Positions 1-8,905 of a stretch of DNA of 24,057 bases are shown here, piece after piece. Location: positions 1 through 24,057 of the forward strand of contig JAILSA010000124.1 of assembly GCA_024697885.1 (NCBI GenBank). Reading direction: 5' to 3'. The notes beneath the pieces are model-generated. The model saw only the letters and a list, made by a program, of their open reading frames with translations. It was not told the DNA's origin and made no database searches. Every line of letters begins with the position of its first letter. Positions within the stretch are counted from its first letter, which is position 1. This DNA is from Eubacterium sp. Lineage in GTDB: Bacteria > Bacillota > Clostridia > Lachnospirales > Lachnospiraceae. The translations under genes were made by a program, and so were the position numbers.

Positions 1-614
1 ACATCGTAGGTCTGACTGTTTCTTGCAGTGATGCCAGAGTTGGTATTGCTTGCTGCCAACTGCTTGTTGTAAGAAATAAAGCTCTGCTGCAAGTTGTCGA
101 TGTCGATGAATTTCTCGGTTTCGGTGTCTGCAGATACGTTAGAAGCTGCATCTACCTTGTATTTGTTGGTGGAGTCTTTCTCATTGATGTAGTAAGAATT
201 TGTACCCTCGGAGGTTACTTCGTAGGAAGAACCTACAACCAGTGTGTCACCGGCGGTACCGATTTTGACTTCACCACTCAAGTTAGCAAAGTTTTCAATG
301 TAAGTAGTGGTGTAAGGATTTGAATATCCGGAAGTTTTGCGGATGTTCAATTCGCTGCTCAAGCTTGAGGAATAATCATTTCCCAAATTTTTCGCAAGAG
401 CGTTTGCATGTTGATGTCCCTGTGTTGCCAATGTGTCGAATGCGACAAAGCCATAGCTCTGCATAACGCCAACTACGTTCTCCAGTGACGAACCATTTTT
501 GTATGTAACATCAGCGGCGTAGACATGGGAATGTGCCATAGAACTAAGTGCCAAGCTGAGTACCATTACACCAGACAAAATGGAGGCTACAACTCTTTTC
601 TTATTGACTTTCAT
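1..614 (-). CDS. Secreted surface protein, N-terminal part (runs off the window)
   Basis: Reading leftward from an ATG at 614-612, the frame stays open for 204 codons to the window edge, so the C-terminus is missing. An AGAAGGA ribosome site lies just upstream. The N-terminus is a classic Sec signal peptide: basic start (MKVNKKR), hydrophobic core around residues 8-25, and a likely cleavage after HSHVYA near residue 33. The mature part is rich in Ser, Thr, Asn and Tyr. It contains a segment around residues 48-75 (YGFVAFDTLATQGHQHANAL), a beta-type stretch with a VVGSSYEV motif, and a helical FIDIDNLQQSFISYNKQLA segment. This order vaguely recalls 'choice-of-anchor A' secreted domains of Gram-positive surface proteins, but I cannot confirm that. 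The function is unknown; a cell-surface or extracellular role is inferred from the signal peptide. Confidence 0.8.
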   Translation of the reverse strand, partial: MKVNKKRVVASILSGVMVLSLALSSMAHSHVYAADVTYKNGSSLENVVGVMQSYGFVAFDTLATQGHQHANALAKNLGNDYSSSLSSELNIRKTSGYSNPYTTTYIENFANLSGEVKIGTAGDTLVVGSSYEVTSEGTNSYYINEKDSTNKYKVDAASNVSADTETEKFIDIDNLQQSFISYNKQLAASNTNSGITARNSQTYD

Positions 615-681
615 TTTTCCTTCTTTCTGCTCACACAAGCATTTACTTTGTCATTAGTTACTGTTAAAAAACATCAAATGT

Positions 682-710
682 AATATAGCATGTTTCCGTT
701 ATTTTTGCAA
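682..710 (-). promoter_or_regulatory. Sigma-A promoter for the secreted protein
   Basis: On the minus strand a -35 TTGCAA (710-705) and a -10 TATATT (687-682) are separated by exactly 17 nt. The -10 lies about 70 nt upstream of the ATG at 614. This is a good match to the vegetative consensus in an AT-rich intergenic region. Confidence 0.6.
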
Positions 711-803
711 TATAATGTAGGAATTAAATCAAGGTCAAAAAAGATTTTAGTTAAAATGTTCAAAATCGACTCTTTTTTTATGGAAAATAAGGGCATTTTT
801 TCG

Positions 804-823
804 TATAATATGGGTGTTGGAGG
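804..823 (+). promoter_or_regulatory. Promoter -10 and ribosome site for the alpha/beta hydrolase
   Basis: A perfect -10 hexamer TATAAT sits at 804-809 and a TTGGAGG ribosome site ends at 823. That implies a 5' leader of only about 15 nt before the ATG at 832. No convincing -35 is visible 16-18 nt upstream, only AT-rich sequence, so the promoter call is moderate. The ribosome site favours the ATG at 832 over the GTG at 814, which would precede it. Confidence 0.45.
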
Positions 824-831
824 ACAAAAAA

Positions 832-1809
832 ATGACAGACTTTATTTTCGAAACAAAAAAGGGACATAAAATCAAGTATTACAGGGGTGGCCAGGGGGAC
901 AAAACCTATGTCCTGATCCATGCCCAGGGCACCTCATCGAAATCCTATTTTTCCATAGCCAAAAAATTGGGGCAAAAGGCTCAGGTTTTACTCCTGGATT
1001 GTTATGGCCACGGGGGCAGCGACAAGGAAAAAAGCCTTTATAGCCTAGCCTGTATTGGGGATGATTTTTTCGAATTATTCAGCACTCTACAGCTGTCGAA
1101 TATAAATCTTGTAGGCCATTCCTCCGGGGGATTAATCGCGGCTTACATAGAATCCAAATACCACTGTTGCCAGGAACTTTTTTTGGAGGATCCACCCTTC
1201 TTTTCTTCCTGGGGCGGCAGGCGGTTTAAGACCTACAATTATGTGGACCTGTCCAGTGTCTGCCACGACTACCTAGAGGAGGATAAGAAAGAGGACTTTG
1301 TCACCTACTATTTTGAGCACCAATACGCCTGGAATTTTTTCCCAGAAAAAAGTCGTGAAAAGCTGAGGGGCAAGATGGTGGAAAATGCCAAAAAATTCCG
1401 CAAAAAGCATCCGGACAGGGATTTGCAGGTTTCCTTTTGGCCCAAGGATGCCCTGGAGGGCTTTAAGGGGATGAACGATTACGACCCCTATTTTGGTCTG
1501 ACCTTTTATGATAACAGTTTTCACCAGGACATTGATTATGAGGAACTTTTGGGAAATATTAAGTGCCCTACCACCTTTTTGAAGGCCCAGACCAAGACGG
1601 ATCCGGAGACGGGACTTTTGATGGCGGCCTTGTCGGAGGAGGATTTGAACCATGTGGCCAGACTGGTGAAGAATCTGGAAATTGTGCGCTGCCGCTGTGG
1701 ACATGCCATTCATGTGGAAAAAAAGAGACAGTTTTTGGCGGCCCTGGACCACAGGGAATACAGGGAAGTGGACTTAAAGGCTCTTTTGAGTGGGAGGAAC
1801 AACCAATAG
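832..1809 (+). CDS. Alpha/beta-fold hydrolase
   Basis: A 325-residue cytoplasmic protein with no signal peptide or membrane segment. The alpha/beta-hydrolase pattern is clear: an early strand followed by LIHAQGTSS (oxyanion-hole region, about residues 28-36), DCYGHGGSD (56-64), the nucleophile elbow VGHSSGG with Ser97 as probable nucleophile, and a late CGHAIH with His291 as probable catalytic histidine. The acid residue is not certain. The central cap region (about 110-240) is rich in aromatic and charged residues. The substrate cannot be predicted; esterase, lipase-like or C-C hydrolase activities are all possible. The start at 832 follows a GGAGG eight bases upstream. The gene has its own -10 element and is separated from the next gene by a promoter, so it is probably monocistronic. 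Confidence 0.8.
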   Translation: MTDFIFETKKGHKIKYYRGGQGDKTYVLIHAQGTSSKSYFSIAKKLGQKAQVLLLDCYGHGGSDKEKSLYSLACIGDDFFELFSTLQLSNINLVGHSSGGLIAAYIESKYHCCQELFLEDPPFFSSWGGRRFKTYNYVDLSSVCHDYLEEDKKEDFVTYYFEHQYAWNFFPEKSREKLRGKMVENAKKFRKKHPDRDLQVSFWPKDALEGFKGMNDYDPYFGLTFYDNSFHQDIDYEELLGNIKCPTTFLKAQTKTDPETGLLMAALSEEDLNHVARLVKNLEIVRCRCGHAIHVEKKRQFLAALDHREYREVDLKALLSGRNNQ

Positions 1810-1846
1810 AGGGGCAAAAAAAGAAGAATATTTAGAAATCTTCACA

Positions 1847-1875
1847 TTGCATAAGAGAAAAAATTTTTGTATAAT
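1847..1875 (+). promoter_or_regulatory. Sigma-A promoter of the PurF-like/MutS-like operon
   Basis: A -35 TTGCAT at 1847-1852 and a -10 TATAAT at 1870-1875 have a 17-nt spacer. The predicted leader before the ATG at 1953 is about 70 nt. No other promoter-like sequence is seen before enolase, so it probably drives the three genes up to 6317. Confidence 0.65.
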
Positions 1876-1889
1876 CCTTAATGTAATTA

Positions 1890-1913
1890 TTATTGAGGAT
1901 TTTCGATCAATAA
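1890..1913 (+). repeat. Small inverted repeat in the PurF-like leader
   Basis: TTATTGA (1890-1896) and TCAATAA (1907-1913) form a perfect 7-bp inverted repeat around a 10-nt loop, in the 5' leader just after the promoter. It is AT-rich and weak as an RNA hairpin. It could be an operator or be coincidental. Confidence 0.25.
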
Positions 1914-1952
1914 GGTCGAGACAGATTCGTTAGAGGAAGGAAAATTAAAAAT

Positions 1953-3362
1953 ATGGGCGGTATATTTGGCGTAGTTGCTAAAGATGATTGTTTGTTTGAT
2001 TTGTTTTTTGGAATTGATTATCATTCCCATCTGGGAACCAGACGCGGTGGAATGGCAGTGTATGATGAGACCAAGGGTTTTGATCGAGCCATTCACAACA
2101 TAGAGAACGCGCCATTTAGAACCAAGTTCGATAAGGACATGCAGGAGATGAAGGGAAAGTTCGGCATCGGATGCATTTCTGATTATGAGCCACAGCCCCT
2201 GATTGTTCGGTCCCACCATGGAACCTATGCCCTGACCACAGTCAGCAAGATTAACAATGCGGAGGAACTAGAGAGGGAGGCCTTTGAAAACGGCCACTCC
2301 CATTTTCTGGAAATGAGTGGCGGGGACATTAATGCCACAGAGCTGGTGGCAGCCCTTATTAACCAGAAGGAAAATCTCATTGACGGAATTCGCTATGCCC
2401 TGGAGGTAGTGGACGGATCTTTGTCACTTCTTCTTATGAATGAAAAGGGAATTTACGCGGGAAGAGACCGCCTGGGTCGAACCCCGATTGTCATTGGCAA
2501 AAAAGAGGATGGCTTCTGTGCCTCTTTTGAAAATTTTGCCTATAAAAATTTGGGCTACAAGGATTACAAGGCCCTGGGTCCTGGAGAGGTTTGTGTCTTG
2601 ACAGAGAAAAACTGTGTGACCCTGGTTCAGCCGGGAGAGGACATGAAAATCTGTACCTTCCTCTGGGTTTACTACGGTTACCCAGCCAGCTCCTACGAGG
2701 GCATTAGCGTGGAAAAAATGCGCTACAACTGCGGTGCCAAAATGGCCCAGCGAGACAACGTTAAAGCGGACATTGTGGCAGGAGTTCCAGATTCCGGAAC
2801 AGCCCATGCCGTAGGATATGCCAACGAGTCCGGCATACCATTTTCCAGACCTTTTATTAAGTATACCCCAACCTGGCCTCGTTCCTTTATGCCAACCATT
2901 CAGAGCAAGAGAAATCTCATTGCCAAGATGAAAATGTTGGCTGTCCAGGACCTGATTGAGGGAAGAAGTATGGTCCTCATTGACGACTCCATTGTGCGAG
3001 GAACTCAGTTGAGAGAGACCACAGAATTTTTGTATCAGAGCGGTGCCAAGGAAGTCCACATTCGACCAGCCTGCCCACCGTTAGTATATGGCTGTAAGTA
3101 TTTGAACTTCTCCCGTTCCAACTCTGAGATGGAGCTTATTACCCGCCGTGTAATCGAGCGCTTAGAAAATGGCAATGTGACGGAGGAGGTTTTGCAGGAG
3201 TACACCAACCCGGATTCAGAGAAGTACCAGAAGATGGAGGAGGAAATCTGCAAGGAGCTTCACTTTACCAGCCTCAAATTTAACCGACTAGATGACATGC
3301 TGGATTCTGTCGGCATCGATCACTGTAAACTGTGCACCTATTGTTGGGATGGCAAGGAGTAA
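1953..3362 (+). CDS. PurF-like protein lacking the glutaminase catalytic cysteine
   Basis: A 469-residue homologue of glutamine PRPP amidotransferase (first step of purine synthesis). It has an N-terminal Ntn-type domain (about 1-230) and a C-terminal phosphoribosyltransferase domain. The PRPP loop VLIDDSIVRGTQ is intact at 341-352. Cysteines matching the Fe-S ligands of Bacillus PurF are present: Cys234, Cys381 and a C-terminal CxxCxxC at 458/461/464. The glutaminase half is not intact: the protein begins MGGIFG instead of MCGIFG, so the nucleophile Cys2 is Gly. The usual HVRYST, HNGNLTN and SDTE glutamine-pocket motifs are replaced by GCISDYEP, TTVSKINN and INATE-type sequence. It should not hydrolyse glutamine; it might use free ammonia, another nucleophile, or be regulatory. 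A MutS-like gene starts 2 nt after its stop. Similar MGG-type PurF paralogues are, as I recall, known in anaerobes, but their role is not known to me. Confidence 0.85.
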   Translation: MGGIFGVVAKDDCLFDLFFGIDYHSHLGTRRGGMAVYDETKGFDRAIHNIENAPFRTKFDKDMQEMKGKFGIGCISDYEPQPLIVRSHHGTYALTTVSKINNAEELEREAFENGHSHFLEMSGGDINATELVAALINQKENLIDGIRYALEVVDGSLSLLLMNEKGIYAGRDRLGRTPIVIGKKEDGFCASFENFAYKNLGYKDYKALGPGEVCVLTEKNCVTLVQPGEDMKICTFLWVYYGYPASSYEGISVEKMRYNCGAKMAQRDNVKADIVAGVPDSGTAHAVGYANESGIPFSRPFIKYTPTWPRSFMPTIQSKRNLIAKMKMLAVQDLIEGRSMVLIDDSIVRGTQLRETTEFLYQSGAKEVHIRPACPPLVYGCKYLNFSRSNSEMELITRRVIERLENGNVTEEVLQEYTNPDSEKYQKMEEEICKELHFTSLKFNRLDDMLDSVGIDHCKLCTYCWDGKE

Positions 3363-3364
3363 AC

Positions 3365-4843
3365 ATGTTTTATAGCATTTTAGGAGGCACGCCGATTCAG
3401 AAAAAGGAATTGGCGGCCTTTTTTGAAGATTTTAATATTAACGGATTGATTTCCAGGGCCAGAAGTCTAGACCGAGAGTCAGACCTGACTCCTCTCTACC
3501 AGTACATGCCGGAGAGCAAGGAGGAAATCCGTTTTCGAAGAAGCGTGACGGAGGACCTCTTAAACGAGGCCATCCACCAGGCTTTTTCTTTGTATGTAAG
3601 GCGGATTCAGGAGGTAAAATCCCTGGCCAAGATGGGAGAGTTTTGCGGGATTCCCCTCCAGGAAAAAAAGTACCACCTAGATGAACTCTACCACTTTCAC
3701 CGGGCTCTGAGTGAACTAGAACAAGTTCTTGTAAGGGAGGCCAAGGGCTTTGCCATCAGGGAACTTTTAGACTACATAAGTGACTACAAGGCCTCCAAGG
3801 AATTTCAGACCTGGTCCAGTAAGGTCCTGGAATTAGAGGAGAAAATTCAGGGACAGACCAGATATTTTTCTGTGTCCAAAAACCGAGTTCTGGTGGAGGA
3901 TGCCCCAGAGGAGGAATCGGTGGAAAACCGTTTTGCCAGAGTCTTTTCCTTTGAGGAGAAAAAAGAGGAAAAGACCTTTGACAAGAGGGACCGAATCACC
4001 CTTTTAGAGATGCGATTGGCGGAGAGAATTGTGGACAGGGAGAAGTTAGATAAGCCTCTATCATCCCTGAAAAAATTCCAGCCAAACCAAGTCCTTATGC
4101 ACATGGCAGAAGAACTTCCCCTCTATCTCTCCTTTTTCAAGGTGAAGAAGCAGTTAGAGGAGATGGGATACGAATTTTGCCTGCCAAAAGAGGGAGAATC
4201 CCTGGAGGTTCAGGAGGGATTTGACCTGGGGATGGCCCTGCAATCCTGGGAAAAAAATGTGGTCAGCAACTCCTTCCAAATGAGAGAGGGAGAGCATTTT
4301 TTGGTGGTGACGGGAGCCAACGGCGGAGGCAAGACTACCTTTGCCCGCATGCTAGGCCAGGTGGTTTACCTGAGTCAAATGGGACTTTTAGTGCCGGCCA
4401 GGGAAGCCAGTCTTCCTTTTTATGACGGGATTTTCTCCCATTTTTCCAAGGAGGAGAGCACGGACACGGGCCGAGGCAAGCTAAAGGAGGAGTTAGAGAG
4501 ACTGGCCCCTCTTATGCAGGAGCAAAAGTCCAATGTCTTTGTGGTCTTGAACGAGCTCTTTACCACAGCGGCCTCCTACGATGCGGAAGTTATGGGAAAC
4601 CGGGTAATTGATCATTTTCTGGAGAAAAATTGTACGGGAATCTATGTGACCCACATCCAGGGATTGGCCAAGGAGAGACCGGGAATCGTAAGTTTGGTGG
4701 CGGAGCTGGCGGGAGACCACCACACAAGAACCTTCCTCATGGCCCGCAAGCCGGCGGATCAAGGGGAGTATGAGGATTCCATAATCAGCAAGTACGACAT
4801 GATCTATGACAGGATGAAGGAGGTGGTAGGTGGTGGAAAATAG
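3365..4843 (+). CDS. MutS-family ATPase, first of a pair
   Basis: A 492-residue protein ending in a MutS-type ABC ATPase domain. Walker A GANGGGKT is at 317-324 and the Walker B region VVLNELF has Asn396-Glu397 where MutS normally has Asp-Glu. A MutS-like VTHIQGL histidine switch follows. The N-terminal 300 residues are mainly helical and charged (for example KKEEKTFDKRD), resembling a lever/clamp region; the mismatch-recognition and connector domains of true MutS are absent, as is an Smr nuclease. True MutS is about 850 residues. The start is the ATG at 3365 because AAGGAG lies 6 nt upstream, overlapping the end of the PurF-like gene. Only 2 nt separate the two genes. The 3' end overlaps the next MutS-like gene. 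DNA or nucleic-acid binding is likely from the family; a mismatch-repair role is not supported. Confidence 0.8.
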   Translation: MFYSILGGTPIQKKELAAFFEDFNINGLISRARSLDRESDLTPLYQYMPESKEEIRFRRSVTEDLLNEAIHQAFSLYVRRIQEVKSLAKMGEFCGIPLQEKKYHLDELYHFHRALSELEQVLVREAKGFAIRELLDYISDYKASKEFQTWSSKVLELEEKIQGQTRYFSVSKNRVLVEDAPEEESVENRFARVFSFEEKKEEKTFDKRDRITLLEMRLAERIVDREKLDKPLSSLKKFQPNQVLMHMAEELPLYLSFFKVKKQLEEMGYEFCLPKEGESLEVQEGFDLGMALQSWEKNVVSNSFQMREGEHFLVVTGANGGGKTTFARMLGQVVYLSQMGLLVPAREASLPFYDGIFSHFSKEESTDTGRGKLKEELERLAPLMQEQKSNVFVVLNELFTTAASYDAEVMGNRVIDHFLEKNCTGIYVTHIQGLAKERPGIVSLVAELAGDHHTRTFLMARKPADQGEYEDSIISKYDMIYDRMKEVVGGGK

Positions 4844-6317
4844 ACCGATTTGGTTCCAGCCTGCCACGGCCAGGTATCACGATGAAAAAGCCATATATAA
4901 GGATTTAAATATTCAGACCATAGTCAGAGGTATGGCCCTAAACCACTACGAAGACGAGGCCTTTATTGAGGAAATTCTTCTCAGACCCCTGACTGGGGTA
5001 GAGGATATTTTGGCCAGACAAAAGGTGGTGGAGGAGGCCTGTCAGGAGCCAAAACTTATGGACCAGTTTCTTCTGGTGATTAAGGAGGCCTCAGACAAGT
5101 TAGAGCCTTTGATGGACACCCTGCAGGATGCCAGAGACAAGAACTTTTTGGCGGAGACCCAGATTTCTGCCAAGCTAGATGCGTTGTCTACAGTTGTAGA
5201 AATGACCTGGAAAATCCGGGAATTAATAGAGAATAACCCTCAGGCAATGTCTGGGCCTGGTCTGGGAATTTTCCGGGAAACCTTCTACCGGGAAGTGCCT
5301 CCGGAGACAATAGTAGAACAACGAGAATTGGTGGAAAACTTCGATGCCTTCAAGCGCAAGGGAGAGATTAGTCTACAGGGAGAGATGGGTCCCGGCTTCT
5401 TCTGGAAAAACATGAAGGTCTTAGGCGTCAGCTCCAAGGCAAAGAAGGTCAACCGAGGACTCTTTTTCACTGTAGACAGAAGAGATGTTTTGATTGATGA
5501 AGAACTCTATGAGAGCGCCGTTGATTTTACCAATCAGGTGCTGGTGGACATTTTGGACCAGTGCATGCCTTATATAAAGAAGTGGCAGGGCCACATCCGC
5601 CTCCTTCGCAAGCAGATTGCCTTTTTGGCAGGCTGTGCCCGCATGTACAACCACACCAGGGATTTGGAATTTCAATTTGTCTTTCCTAATATGGAAGAAA
5701 AGACAATCAAGGGACTCTATGATTTATCCCTGGCCCTCCAGACCCACTCCAACCCGGTTTCCAACTCCCTTGAGCCAAACGACTATGAGGCCATCATTGT
5801 CACGGGAGCCAACCAGGGAGGTAAGTCCACCTTCCTTCGAAGCATGGGAATTGGCCAGGTTATGTGCCAGGCAGGCATGTATGTGGCGGCGGGAACTTTT
5901 CCTTTGAAGACCTATGGTCAGATTTTCACCCATTTTACCAGGCGAGAGGACGCCAGCATGACCATGGGAAAATTCGAGGAGGAGTTAAAGCGCATGCAGG
6001 ACATTTTGGTCCATGCCAAGAGGGGGAGCCTAATCCTTCTCAACGAGTCCTTCGCCACCACCACAGAGGTGACGGCCTACCAGATTGCCACAGACCTTTT
6101 GCGGGTTTGTCTGGAAGAGGGGCTGACCCTGTGGATGGTAACTCACATCACCACCTTTGCCCGACAGATGTATCAGATTTCTGACGGCCGTGTCCTCTTT
6201 TTGTCAGCGGGAAGGGAGGCCAATCACGAGCAAAGATATAGCATGGTGGAAAAAGAACCGGAAAATACCAGCTATGGCCTGGAACTTTATGACCAAATCA
6301 TCTCGGGGAAAGAATAG
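4830..6317 (+). CDS. MutS-family ATPase, second of a pair
   Basis: A 495-residue paralogue of the preceding ATPase. Walker A GANQGGKS is at 326-333, Walker B LILLNESFATTT has Asn405-Glu406 in place of Asp-Glu, and MVTHITTFA carries the histidine switch. The FTHFTRRED and GKFEEELKRM segments correspond to FSHFSKEES and GKLKEELERL in the first protein, so the two arose by duplication and may form a heterodimer, as MutS-type ATPases work as dimers. The N-terminal part begins like other short MutS-related proteins (a helical region with NPVSN before the ATPase). The start is GTG at 4830 or 4833 behind GGAGG at 4819-4823. It overlaps the upstream gene by 11-14 nt, which suggests translational coupling. 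No nuclease or mismatch-binding domain is present. Confidence 0.8.
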   Translation: MVENRPIWFQPATARYHDEKAIYKDLNIQTIVRGMALNHYEDEAFIEEILLRPLTGVEDILARQKVVEEACQEPKLMDQFLLVIKEASDKLEPLMDTLQDARDKNFLAETQISAKLDALSTVVEMTWKIRELIENNPQAMSGPGLGIFRETFYREVPPETIVEQRELVENFDAFKRKGEISLQGEMGPGFFWKNMKVLGVSSKAKKVNRGLFFTVDRRDVLIDEELYESAVDFTNQVLVDILDQCMPYIKKWQGHIRLLRKQIAFLAGCARMYNHTRDLEFQFVFPNMEEKTIKGLYDLSLALQTHSNPVSNSLEPNDYEAIIVTGANQGGKSTFLRSMGIGQVMCQAGMYVAAGTFPLKTYGQIFTHFTRREDASMTMGKFEEELKRMQDILVHAKRGSLILLNESFATTTEVTAYQIATDLLRVCLEEGLTLWMVTHITTFARQMYQISDGRVLFLSAGREANHEQRYSMVEKEPENTSYGLELYDQIISGKE

Positions 6318-6335
6318 GATTTTTTCAAAAAACTA

Positions 6336-7732
<1,397 letters not shown>

Positions 7733-7762
7733 TTTGAATTGAATATTTAAATGCCAATAAAG

Positions 7763-7804
7763 AAGAGGTTGTCGCACTAACAATTAAAGTGCGACAACCT
7801 CTTT
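7763..7804. terminator. Bidirectional terminator between eno and the K+ channel gene
   Basis: A perfect 16-bp inverted repeat: AAGAGGTTGTCGCACT at 7763-7778 and its complement at 7788-7803, with the 9-nt loop AACAATTAA. It is followed by a T-rich tail on the plus strand and a mixed T-rich tail on the minus strand. The genes on both sides converge on it, so it probably ends both transcripts. Confidence 0.85.
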
Positions 7805-7811
7805 ATTTGTT

Positions 7812-8564
7812 CTAAATTTCATATTTTCCTTTTTTCTTTTTGATCTCATTCATATAGGCGGCGGTGATTACGCCGGATGGCAGGGCAATGACTGCCAAGC
7901 CCACCAGGGAGGAAATCATAGTCAGGATTCGTCCCGCCGTGGTGACAGGGGAGATGTCTCCGTATCCAATGGTGGTGATGGAGATGGTGGCCCAGTAGAG
8001 GGCGTCCAAAAAGTTGTTAAAGAGGTCCGGCTCGATTTGGAAAATAAACATGGCCGAGGCCGTAATGTAAATGGCGGTCAAAAGGAAAATGGCAAAGAGC
8101 TGTCTTTTAACCTTGCGAATCACATTGGTGATTACCACCATTACGTTGGAGTAGCGCACCAGCTTGAGGATGCGGAATACTCGAAAGATTCGAAACATTC
8201 CCCAGAAGGTAGAGGTGGGGAGAAAAACTGCCACAAAGGGAATCAAAGAGAGAAAATCCACAATGGCCATAGGTGTAAAAATGTACCAGAGATAGGCCTT
8301 GTAGCTCTTGTATCCCATCTTGTAATCTGAGGTAAAAAGTCGTATCAGGTAGTCGAAGAGGAAGATAAAACCTGTGGTTCCATCTACCATCTGTACAAAG
8401 ATGTTGGTGGACTTCATCATGAGGGGAATCATTCCTATGATAACACCTGTCAGAATCATGAGGTCATAGGCTCGACTGGCATAATCGTTCTTGTCCCCGA
8501 CCTCCACGATTTCGTAGATTCGCCTCTTATAGGCTTCTCTGTTTTTTAGTAGATCTAGTTTCAT
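7812..8564 (-). CDS. Voltage-gated-type potassium channel, six transmembrane segments
   Basis: A 250-residue ion channel of the prokaryotic Kv-like class. Predicted membrane segments are S1 about 33-52, S2 63-78, S3 95-115, S4 121-138, S5 155-178 and S6 211-238. The selectivity filter TTIGYGD lies at 197-203 in the re-entrant pore loop, diagnostic of K+ selectivity. S4 carries regularly spaced positive residues (Arg125, Arg128, Arg131, Lys134, Arg137), consistent with voltage sensing. The C-terminus is short, with no RCK/TrkA_N or cyclic-nucleotide-binding domain. The strong ribosome site AAAGGGGG before the ATG at 8564 lies directly after the stop of the small upstream gene, 13 nt away. The two are therefore probably cotranscribed and coupled. 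The role is likely K+ flux or membrane-potential control. Confidence 0.92.
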   Translation of the reverse strand: MKLDLLKNREAYKRRIYEIVEVGDKNDYASRAYDLMILTGVIIGMIPLMMKSTNIFVQMVDGTTGFIFLFDYLIRLFTSDYKMGYKSYKAYLWYIFTPMAIVDFLSLIPFVAVFLPTSTFWGMFRIFRVFRILKLVRYSNVMVVITNVIRKVKRQLFAIFLLTAIYITASAMFIFQIEPDLFNNFLDALYWATISITTIGYGDISPVTTAGRILTMISSLVGLAVIALPSGVITAAYMNEIKKKKGKYEI

Positions 8565-8577
8565 TGGTCCACCCCCT

Positions 8578-8751
8578 TTAGCTCAAAGCGGCCCAAATTG
8601 CCAGGCCACCAATTACCAACAAAAAGAGAGTCATAATCAAACTGACGATAATGACACAGTGACTGAAAATATCTACCTTTTTTTCTAATCCTTCGTCTCC
8701 AATGAGAATGGAGCCGGCGGCTTCTTTTTTTATTTTACTTTTTATGTCCAT
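8578..8751 (-). CDS. Small single-pass membrane protein upstream of the K+ channel
   Basis: A 57-residue protein with a charged soluble N-terminus (MDIKSKIKKEAAGS, then GDEGLEKKVD) and a hydrophobic segment at about residues 32-55 (VIIVSLIMTLFLLVIGGLAI). It ends right after the membrane span, so a tail-in-membrane topology is likely. The ATG at 8751 is favoured because AGGGGTG lies 6 nt upstream; a GTG at 8760 would overlap that site. Its stop is 13 nt before the channel start and the channel's ribosome site lies between. I recognise no family. The arrangement suggests a channel-associated subunit or modulator, which is inference only. It is short enough to be missed by automatic annotation. 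Confidence 0.65.
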   Translation of the reverse strand: MDIKSKIKKEAAGSILIGDEGLEKKVDIFSHCVIIVSLIMTLFLLVIGGLAIWAALS

Positions 8752-8783
8752 AAGCAACACCCCTAGTTTTCACATTTATTCAT

Positions 8784-8813
8784 ATTATAATTTTATAATA
8801 ATTTTCCCGTAAA
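8784..8813 (-). promoter_or_regulatory. Promoter for the small protein/K+ channel pair
   Basis: On the minus strand a perfect -10 TATAAT (8789-8784) lies 18 nt downstream of a -35-like TTTACG (8813-8808), in very AT-rich DNA. It is about 35 nt from the ATG at 8751. Other overlapping AT-rich hexamers exist, so the exact -35 is uncertain. Confidence 0.4.
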
Positions 8814-8837
8814 CACAAGAAAAAAGGAAAGGCTTTG

Positions 8838-8866
8838 TTGACGGAAAAATGATGAATTGGTAAAAT
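8838..8866 (+). promoter_or_regulatory. Sigma-A promoter of the HD-domain nucleotidase gene
   Basis: A -35 TTGACG (8838-8843) and a -10 TAAAAT (8861-8866) have a 17-nt spacer. Each matches the consensus at five of six positions. The ATG at 8906 is about 40 nt downstream, preceded by AAAGGAGAAAG. Confidence 0.65.
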
Positions 8867-8905
8867 TTTTAGAGGGGTAAGATTTGAAAAAAAGGAGAAA
8901 GATAA

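Noticed and set aside
814..831. GTG start six codons upstream of the alpha/beta hydrolase ATG
   Set aside because: The GGAGG ribosome site lies downstream of that GTG and correctly spaced for the ATG at 832. Comparable upstream extensions at 3332, 6386, 9502, 10614, 16943 and 21343 were rejected for the same reason.
3365..6317. Reading the two MutS-like genes as mismatch repair mutS
   Set aside because: Mismatch-recognition and connector domains are absent, the proteins are about 490 residues, Walker B is altered, and no mutL is adjacent.
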